This document shows, in pieces, positions 48,212 through 64,000 of a DNA stretch of 64,000 bases (within the stretch, counting starts at the first letter, position 1; each line of letters starts with the position of its first letter). Origin of the DNA: Mesostigma viride (taxonomy: Eukaryota; Streptophyta; Mesostigmatophyceae; Mesostigmatales; Mesostigmataceae). The stretch is taken from NCBI GenBank assembly GCA_009746045.1, contig RPFO01000392.1, positions 3,011,181 to 3,075,180 on the forward strand, read 5' to 3'. A program made the position numbers and the translations under genes. The notes below the pieces were generated by a model, which saw only the letters and a program-made list of their open reading frames with translations, did no database searches and was not told the origin of the DNA.

Positions 48212-48213
48212 TA

Positions 48214-49452
48214 CAAGATACGACACGGTCATGGCACGGTATGCAGTACCACGTACATGCCACAAGTTTGCCCTCATGCCCTGGCCGTGTGCCGTGGCCC
48301 CTTTTTTCCATGTTGTTGCATGGTTGTTGGGTGTTATTTATATTTCCGGAATCATTTTAAAGGTGGCCCCTTGAGCTTTCGAACCGAGCTTTCGATTTTC
48401 GAACCGACGAACCGAGTCTCAGACTTTTGCTGTACATCCAAGCGGGCAGACAGAGTGACAGACAGACAGTTATCTAGACCAGAAGACGTACTGTACTACC
48501 TACTTGGAGTTCTGGGCATGTATAGGGCGGACATCTTCCCTGGATATTGGAATGAGCCAAGAAATTAGAAAGTCAACGGAAAAGCGAATTACATTCCAGG
48601 CCACGCACGGACAACTCTTAACCGAAACCTCTCGTTTCGTAGACAGGGCAGGTTGCTGATGTGGCCCTGTGAACAATGCTGGGGTTCTGACACAACAGTT
48701 CTGTCTTAGAAGAGCGACATAATATTGTCTCGAAGCCCGAATTCCCTGCCGGCCCTCCTAATGCTGTTCGTAGAGCACCATTCGGTTAGTAACCAGATTT
48801 CACTGAATCTGAACTGCTGGATATTCTCTCTTTGTCTATATGGTAGGCCTCTAGTCAATTACGGTTACGTCCACATTAATCGCCACATACAGTCCGTCGT
48901 AGCTTCTTCCTCTGAAAGCCCAGGCCCCGGAGCCTTGACATTGTCTGAACGTTTGCATGAATGGCTACGAACTCGGCAACAAATGTTTGACGAACATCCG
49001 CATAGTAACCCCCTCTCAGCTCGAACGCGAGGCGAGATCGTGAAGCCGTACCAACACAGAAAAGGAAATGGAGTGGGCACTGAATACCTAGAAGGGAGAG
49101 CATGGCGGGTGCACAAGTCCAGGCTTTTCTACTGAAAAGCTACGTTGCACAAACAATGATTTTCGAGCAGTGTCAATAAAATGCTCGACCAGAATCCATT
49201 TATGCCGGGGCACACACGCTGCACCCTTGCCAGATCTATAGCGTTATTTCCTGGATGTGCCACTTCGCGATGGTATTGAGAGATGAACATGGGGGTGCAA
49301 GAGCGTGTTACGCCATCCGCACGGCGTCGACATCCGTCGCGGGCGCTCCGGCGGTGGTATACTAACGTTGACGAATATAGCTTACATGGAACGATAGGGC
49401 AGTAATCTCCTTCTTTCCTTGAAAGGCTTCATCGCAAGGCATTAACTCAAAA
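48214..49452. other. Intergenic region upstream of the PAS kinase gene
   Basis: Only short unrelated ORFs are seen. It should hold the kinase promoter and 5' UTR, but no TATA box or other element is convincing. Confidence 0.4.
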
Positions 49453-57526
<8,074 letters not shown>

Positions 57527-59436
57527 CTGGTGGGGGTAAGGGTGGGATCATTGTGGTCATTTGTGCGAGGGTGGTTGATGGCATGGAGTGTGCGGCGAGG
57601 CTGGTTGGCTCACATGGTTGGACGCGCGGTTGAGAGAACAGCAGTGGTTCCTGGCTCACCTCTTGTATCCTGCCTCATGCCTCCACGTCCCTCGTGCCAC
57701 CCTGCGTCAGTGCCTCTGCGCTAGCACGGGGGTTGCGTTACCACGCGTCGTGCCCTGAGCAACTTGTCGTTCCACTGAGCAGTTACACCTCTTCCATCAA
57801 GCTGGTTGCTCCTGGGTCAAGCGGACCGTTTCGTCTGTCCTTTGGTCCTGCTGCGGCCATCGCGTGCTGCTGTTGTCGAACACGGGCCTGCTACATGGGT
57901 TTAATGCCAGGTGTGCACTTCTTCTTGCTTGCTTGTACATGCTTCTGCGTTTTGCAGTGATAAATTTAAGCGGGTGCCGGGGCAGCTTGGAGTGGTGAAT
58001 TCAGAAAAAGCGAGAAGCCTTTCGTTTTCGGGGGCTTGAGAGCTGGGCGGCGCAACGTCTTTTTTTTCCTTGTCCGCCCCTCTTTCTGCAGAAGGTGCTT
58101 CTGCAGCGAGGCTTTCACAGCACAGGGGGTGCATCCATAGGGAGTTATGCCTACCAGGTGTAGGCCGGCCCGTGGTGCACTGCTCTTGCGCTGCACACAC
58201 TGCGGTCACAGTGTCTTGTGTTCTAAACGCAGCGTCTCAAGGCGTCTGTTTGGCCCATTGGGCTTGGCCGCAGATAATCTGCTTGTTGTCACCGCTGTAC
58301 CAACCAAAGAGCAACAGCTGCACAGATACTCATTTGAGCGGGGTGGCAAGCATTTTTCGTGGGCTTAGTCCTATCCCGTGGCACGATATCCCGTGGAGGC
58401 CGGTGGGCCACAATGTAGGATACATGACGGCCATTTTTGCTGTCTGTGTCTTTTGTAACTGTACGGTATTCATGCAGATGAAGCTTAGCATTTAGCGTAT
58501 ATGTGTATGTATATGTATATGGTCCGATTCTCCAGATTTCTGGCCTGCGCTGATTGTCTCATTGGTATATGTATTAAATTAAATTGAATTAAATTGAACC
58601 ATATCTCCGTTGGGAGTACATGTAGCACATATCCCTGAGAAGGGGCATATGGCTTTTAACCCTTAGTCCGTTAACCCCCCGACCTGTCGGGGGGGTTGAC
58701 TAACGGTCGAATTTAGCGCCGCGCCGAGAGCGCCGCGCCACTTGTGACGGATGTCAGTGGTCCGGTGTGTCCGGGAGGACTTAGGGACAAGGTGATGCAT
58801 AGGTTTGGGGGTAATATTCGCCATAGCCTGGTAATTACAACGTGCATTGAGAATGTATCACGTGACTTTGGCGGGAAATTTTCGCTCGCGCGCGCGCGTA
58901 ATGAGATATGGCTGCCAACGTGCCGCTGTTACGAAATTTTTGCGTCTCACGGCTTGAAACGGTTCAGAATGTTGCTCAGAATGACGATGCATGATTTTCG
59001 TAGGTCAGGCACGGACAGATTTATAGGGTTGGGAAAATACAGGTAGGAAAATATAACTTTCCTGGTCGTAAGTTCCAGATGAGTCATAGCTTATCATAGG
59101 TCGATTTTCTCCCTATGGCCGGGCAATCTGCGCCAGCCCGGGCATCCAGTTTGGGTATGGGACGTCAGCTGCAGCGTTTGCTGAGAATGCGGACTAGTTT
59201 AGTAGCCATCTTTGCACGGAACATCAACCTGGTAGTCATGGCGGATCATGAAGTATGCATGCGGCTATTGCGGCCTTTGCATGTAGAGCATCAGTATGTG
59301 TGAGATATGAGGGTCCCGGCCAGTGGAATCCGGGTAGGGCACGAACGAGCCAGGTACGACAACGTATTTGCGTGTTGTTTGCAGTGGAATACGTATCCCA
59401 TGCATTATAAATGACGATTTTATCCATGCATATTTC
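57527..59436. other. 3' flank of the kinase gene and intergenic DNA
   Basis: No second gene was recognised. A tgtaa at 58454-58458 would fit the algal polyadenylation signal if the gene is chlorophyte. A reversed retroposon 3'-UTR scrap lies at about 58565-58656, followed by ttaaccctta (58656-58665) resembling a piggyBac end, and a hairpin ccccccgac-ctg-tcgggggg near 58675-58697. Confidence 0.45.
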
Positions 59437-59681
59437 AGCAAGTTCCATTAATTAATCAATTAATAGACACGTGACTGCGTCACGTGAGCATAAGTCCTCA
59501 GTGGGAGGGGAACATGGGATGGAATGGATGGTGTAAGCTATCTAGGTCCTAGTTACAGGGGTGTGGGCACCGCGGCCCGAATCGCTTTGAATGCCATACT
59601 TGGTCACACGCGGAGCCCCCACAGGCTTGGGGGTGGTCTCCTTCATCACTACTTGCCATCTATCCTTGCCATCTATCCTTG

Positions 59682-61674
59682 GTCCATCACCCACGAGCCA
59701 CGAGGTAGCCATGGCTGACGGCGGAGCTCATAACTTTCACGTTTGAGCACCGAATTTAGCCGTGAATATCACAATCGACGCGTCTTTTTATGACGCACAT
59801 GCTGATCTAATTCTCCGAAGCTATTACGCAATATACGATGAGCAAACGCCTCTCGACGCAACGCAGCCTGGCGGCTGCGCTTAGCAATGAAAATACGTCT
59901 GCAGCCCCGGCTGCAGCTTCGCCAACCGGTCCAGAAGGCAGCGGCGCCACTAGCCAAGCTCTAGTGGTCGCCCAGCCCCCGCTGGCCGCCTCGCCAGCAG
60001 CGTCGCCTGAACCCAAGCGCAGTCGCCCTGCCGAGCCGACCTGGGAGGAGTTCGACTTTGACGCCAGCCAGCCCGGCTTTTTTGACAAGCTCAACCCCGA
60101 CAAGATCCTGAGCTACGTGTTTTTCGGATCGTATGCCTCGCTTCTCGAGATGTGCAAGCAACTCTTCCATCAGGGCCGCCTCACCGATGCTTTCCAGAGA
60201 CGCACCCACAACTTCGACCAAATCCTCAAATGCCGCCGCCCCCACCTTCAGATTCGCGTCCTTTTCTCCCTCCTCGGCCGCTCCCTCGAGGAGCTTTGGC
60301 CCCCAAAGCCCCTCACCACCACCTTAACCGAATCCTCCATCCGCTCACTCCTCAAGGAGGCCCTCGAGCAGCACGTGGCCCCCATCGCAGCAGATGTGGC
60401 GGTCATGGGCAGCACGTTGGCTGCCGAGCTCCCCCTCCTCTCCACCGCCACCTCCACCATCTCCACCGCCACCTCCACCCTCCTCGCCTCCTCCACCGCC
60501 ACCACCTCCACCTCCGACGCCATCACCGCCCAGCTCCGTGACATCGACCAGCGTCTTAAGGACAACGCCATTGCTATCGAGGTTCTGCAGAATACCGCAG
60601 GCCTCACCGCCCAGGCGGTGAAGGACATTGCCGCCAAGCCAGCCTCGGCTGGCCTGGCCGGCGATGCTCCTCCCATCACCACCTGGGCGGACATGCTTAA
60701 GCAACATACCACCTCCACCACCTCCGCCGTCGCAGCCCAGCTTCAACGGCAGACGCTTGACCTCCGCGAGGAGGCCGAGCTCGCCAAGCGCAGCCTCAAC
60801 GTCATTGTCAAGAACTTCAAGATGGAGGAAGGTGAGAATTCCGAGAAGCTTTTGCGTGCGTTTGAGAGAGAAATCCTTGGTCGCATGGGCCTTAACGGTG
60901 AGATAGAGCTGGCTGCCCACCGCCTTCCCCGCGCGCGGGGTAAGGCAGGGCCGCCCCCGCTCCTCCTCACCTTTAAGACCCCGGCGGACAAGATTTCTTT
61001 TCTCAGACGCCGCAAGCGGCTCGAGAAGACTCTCTTCACCCTTGATGACGACTTGACCCTGGCGCAGCAACAACGGCGACGGGAGCTATGGCCGACCTAC
61101 CTCGAGCTCCGGCAGACCAAGGCGGGGCAGCCGGTGTACTGGAAGGGGGCGGCCATCTACGTCGGCCACAAGCCCTGGCAGGCGACCCCCCCCCCCCCGC
61201 GGCCCCAGCGACTCCAGACGCCCCAGCTTAGGGGAATACAGCAGTAGTAGTGCAGAATAGATAGACCGTGGCCATGTACATGTACGCCTCCTAGAGGCAC
61301 TATCCCAGCTAAGCCCCGCGCTTTATTTAATCATGTACATGTGTGCCTATGATGTGCCACACTCCAGACGATGCATAGCCTTATTTAGTAATGTTGTGCC
61401 CATGCAGGGAGTCACTCTCTGCTGAGAAGCCATGCCATAGCTCTTGTATAGCCATGATGATCTTCCCCCTCACAGGCATGCTCCCCCCTTACCCGGGCAT
61501 AGCGTGATAGACCATGAGGGTGCGGGTGCCCTGGTGCACCTAGAGCAAGTGTTGTTTACATTCCCACCCTTGCAGGAAGTAGCTTAGAATGTATTATAGG
61601 CCCATATGCCCCTTCTCAGGGCTATGTGCTACATATACTCCCAACGGAGTTATGTTCCTAATTAATTAATTAAT
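59682..61674 (+). mobile_element. Full-length ORF1-only retroposon (type A)
   Basis: About 1,993 bp with duplication ctatccttg at 59673-59681 and 61675-61683 (an extra partial copy lies at 59660-59668). It has a 5' leader of about 155 bp, one intact ORF1 (59838-61247), a 3' UTR of about 410 bp ending in the small hairpin actcc-caac-ggagt, and (TTAA)n at 61660-61674. No RT frame is present. Confidence 0.85.
59838..61247 (+). CDS. L1-like ORF1 protein (469 aa), intact
   Basis: This intact protein is related to but clearly distinct from the 454-aa type-B protein. The N-terminus is Ala/Ser/Pro-rich, then comes a conserved block (TWEEFDFDASQPGFFDKLNP...). Next is a Thr/Ser-rich linker with simple repeats (STATSTISTATSTLLASSTA), a coiled-coil stretch, an RRM-like region (RSLNVIVKNFKMEEGENSEK to PPLLLTFKTPADKISFLRRR) and a basic C-terminal domain ending GAAIYVGHKPWQ plus a Pro-rich tail. 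The role inferred from the L1 ORF1p family is binding and packaging element RNA. The first in-frame ATG was used. Confidence 0.85.
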   Translation: MSKRLSTQRSLAAALSNENTSAAPAAASPTGPEGSGATSQALVVAQPPLAASPAASPEPKRSRPAEPTWEEFDFDASQPGFFDKLNPDKILSYVFFGSYASLLEMCKQLFHQGRLTDAFQRRTHNFDQILKCRRPHLQIRVLFSLLGRSLEELWPPKPLTTTLTESSIRSLLKEALEQHVAPIAADVAVMGSTLAAELPLLSTATSTISTATSTLLASSTATTSTSDAITAQLRDIDQRLKDNAIAIEVLQNTAGLTAQAVKDIAAKPASAGLAGDAPPITTWADMLKQHTTSTTSAVAAQLQRQTLDLREEAELAKRSLNVIVKNFKMEEGENSEKLLRAFEREILGRMGLNGEIELAAHRLPRARGKAGPPPLLLTFKTPADKISFLRRRKRLEKTLFTLDDDLTLAQQQRRRELWPTYLELRQTKAGQPVYWKGAAIYVGHKPWQATPPPPRPQRLQTPQLRGIQQ

Positions 61675-62428
61675 CTATCCTTGCGCACCATCTGCCTCCA
61701 TATTGCAGACAAACCAGGAGGCTGCCCGGGGGTGAGCCGGTCACGTCTAGTGTAGCACAGTGTCCATGCCGAGTCTATCACGAAAAGTCCACGGGTGGCG
61801 GCCCTGCCGCGCGCGGCCGGGGGCACGCCAGGTGAGGACATATCGCCCAGGCTGGGCGGGCTTGGTGCCAGCTAGTCTATCTGATGTATCGACCTGATCT
61901 GTGCGGGCCAGGTGCCCGGCTAGGCCCAGGCGCCTGTGCCTAATAATGTGGGAAACATAGGGCAAATCAGCGTACAAATCCTCATTACTAATGTGCAAAC
62001 CAAAGGGGATGTTAAGGGCCTTGCGCAGCATCTTGGTGACGGCGCCGTCGAGTCATTGCTCCAGCTCCTGCGTCAGTGTCCAGGTCTCGGTGCCGTAGGT
62101 CAGGATCGTCAGAATGACGACCTTGAAGAGGTCACGCTTGACGATCCGGGGTAGGGCGGGGTTGCTCCACCAGCGGCGGTGGTCATGGAGGTGCGCCCAC
62201 GCCATGCCGATCCGTGTCGTCATGTCGTCCTCGCAGTCGGGAAGCCAACTGCATGCCGAGCAGCTTGAAGCGGCCTGAAGTAGGGTAGTTGACCTCGGCA
62301 TCGTCTAAGAGGCGGAGTGTGGGTGAAGGCCCTGCCATGCCGAGGGCCAGGGCCTCCGTTTTGGGGCTGATTTCTAGACCAACCGCCCGAGCCTCGAGCG
62401 CCAGGCAGTCCAGCCAAATCTATGACAT

Positions 62429-62587
62429 GCAGTTGCACAATTTAATGCATTATAACAAGCTATCAAAGGCTGCCAAAAGTGCTGGAATACAAACACGTTG
62501 CCTACCTGCACTGACGGAGTGGTATACTCTAAAGAAATGCCAAAAACTGGGCACTTTCAGGGCTAATACCACTCTTTACAACAGGCA
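62429..62587. other. Spacer between the inverted LINE copies
   Basis: Unique-looking AT-rich DNA with no gene. It was probably turned around by recombination between the flanking LINE copies. Confidence 0.5.
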
Positions 62588-62598
62588 TGGAACTTGCT

Positions 62599-63808
62599 TA
62601 CCCCGCCATGCCCACTGCAGACCGGCGTCTGGCAGGGTTGCGTCCTGTCGCCGTACCTGTTTATTATTGTAGTGGATTATGTTATGCGCCAGGCACGTGC
62701 TCGCTTTGCTAGCATTGCAGGCCGTGCCCCTGGCCTAGCGATCACGAACGAGCTTGGGGAAGGGGGGCCGACTAACAAGCAGAATTTACTAGCTGACCTC
62801 ATTTATGCCGACGACATCACGCACATCGAGAAGCCGGAGTCTGCCCAACTTTGGCTGGACTGCCTGGTGCTCGAGGCTGGATCGGGCGGTTGGTCTAGAA
62901 ATCAGCCCCAAAACGGAGGCCCTGGCCCTCGGCATGGCAGGGCCTTCACCCACACTCCGCCTCTTAGACGATGCCGAGGTCAACTACCCTACTTCAGGCC
63001 GCTTCAAGCTGCTCGGCAGTTGGCTTCCCGACTGCGAGGACGACATGACGACATGGATCGGCATGGCGTGGGCGCACCTCCATGACCACCGCCGCTGGTG
63101 GAGCAACCCCGCCCTACCCCGGATCGTCAAGCGTGACCTCTTCAAGGTCGTCATTCTGACGATCCTGACCTACGGCACCGAGACCTGGACACTGACGCAG
63201 GAGCTGGAGCAACGACTCGACGGCGCCGTCACCAAGATGCTGCGCAAGGCCCTTAACATCCCCTTTGGTTTGCACATTAGTAATGAGGATTTGTACGCTG
63301 ATTTGCCCTATGTTTCCCACATTATTAGGCACAGGCGCCTGGGCCTTGCCGGGCACCTGGCCCGCACAGATCAGGTCGATACATCAGATAGACTAGCTGG
63401 CACCAAGCCCGCCCAGCCTGGGCGATATGTCCTCACCTGGCGTGCCCCCGGCCGCGCGCGGCAGGGCCGCCACCCGTGGACTTTTCGTGATAGACTCGGC
63501 ACGGACACTGTGCTACACTAGACGTGACCGGCTCACCCCCGGGCAGCCTCCTGGTTTGTCTGTAATATGGAGGCAGATGGTGCGCAAGGATAGATGGCAA
63601 GTAGTGATGAAGGAGACCACCCCCAAGCCTGTGGGGGCTCGCCGTGTGACCAAGTATGGCATTCAAAGCGATTCGGGCCGCGGTGCCCACACCCCCGCAA
63701 CTAGGACCTAGATAGCTTACACCATCCATTCCATCCCATGTTCCCCTCCCACTGAGGACTTATGCTCACGTGACGCAGTCACGTGTCTATTAATTAATTA
63801 ATTAATTA
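62599..63808 (+). mobile_element. 5'-truncated LINE with reverse transcriptase, plus strand
   Basis: It starts within the RT domain at about 62599 and ends in the hairpin cacgtgacgcagtcacgtg (about 63766-63784) and a (TTAA)n tail to 63808. The 3' terminal hairpin and tail are shared with the ORF1-only element at 915-2950. The 11-mer beside its 5' end, tggaacttgct (62588-62598), and the one beside its 3' end, atgtcatagat (63809-63819), do not match each other but match the other LINE copy's flanks in inverse. Confidence 0.8.
62608..63521 (+). pseudogene. LINE reverse transcriptase, truncated and frameshifted
   Basis: TGVWQGCVLSPYLFIIVVDY and LLADLIYADDITHIEKPE are RT motifs (the YADD catalytic box). 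The frame is broken near 62880 by a 4-nt insertion (ggat after gaggct) that the minus-strand copy lacks. The second frame continues LEISPKTEALALGMAG through ILTYGTETWTLTQELEQRLD, a C-terminal pattern common in RTE/Jockey-like elements, and ends at 63521. The fingers and any endonuclease are missing. Confidence 0.8.
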
Positions 63809-63821
63809 ATGTCATAGATAG

Positions 63822-64000
63822 CTGTTTACCTCCTCGCCTCCTCCACCGCCACCATGCACCTCCACCTCCGACGCCATCACCGCCCAGCTCCGCGACATCG
63901 ACCAGCGCCTCAAGGATATAATGCCATCGCTATCGAGGTCCTGCAGAACACCGCCGGCCTCACGGCCCAGGCAGTGAAGGACATTGCCGCCAAGCCAGCC
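63822..64000 (+). pseudogene. ORF1p fragment (type A) at the window edge
   Basis: This matches about 60475-60650 of the intact type-A ORF1 (TAGLTAQAVKDIAAKPA frame near 63950-64000), with small indels near 63855 and 63915. It continues beyond the window. Confidence 0.7.

Larger units (their letters stand above)
59448..62417 (-). mobile_element. LINE 3' part, minus strand, interrupted
   Basis: The segments 59448-59681 and 61675-62417 form one minus-strand copy of the LINE seen on plus at 62599-63808. The 3' end is at the left, with (TTAA)n and the hairpin cacgtgactgcgtcacgtg. A type-A ORF1 element interrupts its 3' UTR. Coding remains on the minus strand (about 62410 to 61747) encode the end of the RT and its C-terminal region, with at least one small insertion (an extra tgca near 62253). 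Confidence 0.8.

Noticed and set aside
48143-48568. ORF of 141 codons between the two large genes
   Set aside because: Starts inside the MITE, has no recognisable domain and no coding-like composition.

Overview
The window looks like nuclear DNA of a GC-rich unicellular eukaryote. Genes are split by many short GT-AG introns (one GC-AG), introns are full of minisatellites, and eukaryotic transposons are abundant. A FixL-like PAS protein, a Kangaroo/PAT-like split-repeat element and the base composition make a green alga (chlorophyte) my best guess, but the sequence alone does not prove it. No bacterial operon, rRNA, tRNA or CRISPR array was seen. All splice sites were read by eye from consensus, reading phase and coding character.

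Layout. (1) 1-13.9 kb is a transposon graveyard with clear nesting. A plus-strand ORF1 retroposon (1-4316) carries two further ORF1 retroposons (915-2950 and 3241-4260). A second one on the minus strand (5018-13320) carries a 5'-truncated LINE with a restriction-like endonuclease (5469-7505) and a piggyBac element (7719-13104). The piggyBac transposase gene is itself split by another ORF1 retroposon (9503-11547). Target-site duplications (TSDs) of 9-13 bp bracket most of these. (2) 15.4-16.0 kb holds one candidate small membrane-protein gene. (3) 16.07-20.63 kb is a 4.56-kb TIR element of pogo/Tigger type (TA target) that contains a 1.96-kb element with the A1-internal-B1-A2-B2 split direct repeats of DIRS/PAT retrotransposons. 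(4) 20.66-46.92 kb, minus strand, is one 26-exon gene for a long coiled-coil protein (about 1,940 aa) with an 876-codon exon. Its introns hold at least ten different tandem-repeat arrays. (5) 49.45-57.53 kb, plus strand, is an 8-exon gene for a roughly 900-aa sensor kinase: two FixL-type PAS domains, a third PAS-like segment, an AMPK/SNF1-like Ser/Thr kinase domain and a UBA-like segment. (6) 59.4-64.0 kb has two LINE copies in inverted orientation whose TSDs are exchanged, plus an intact ORF1 retroposon inside one of them and the start of another at the window edge.

The main points of interest are: a predicted haem-PAS oxygen or gas sensor fused to an AMPK-like kinase; an ORF1-only retroposon family with at least three full-length 2-kb copies; the split-repeat element; and repeated tandem amplification of exon/intron junctions in both large genes. 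The two host genes lie head to head (5' ends near 46.9 and 49.45 kb). Nothing in the sequence shows that they share a pathway.
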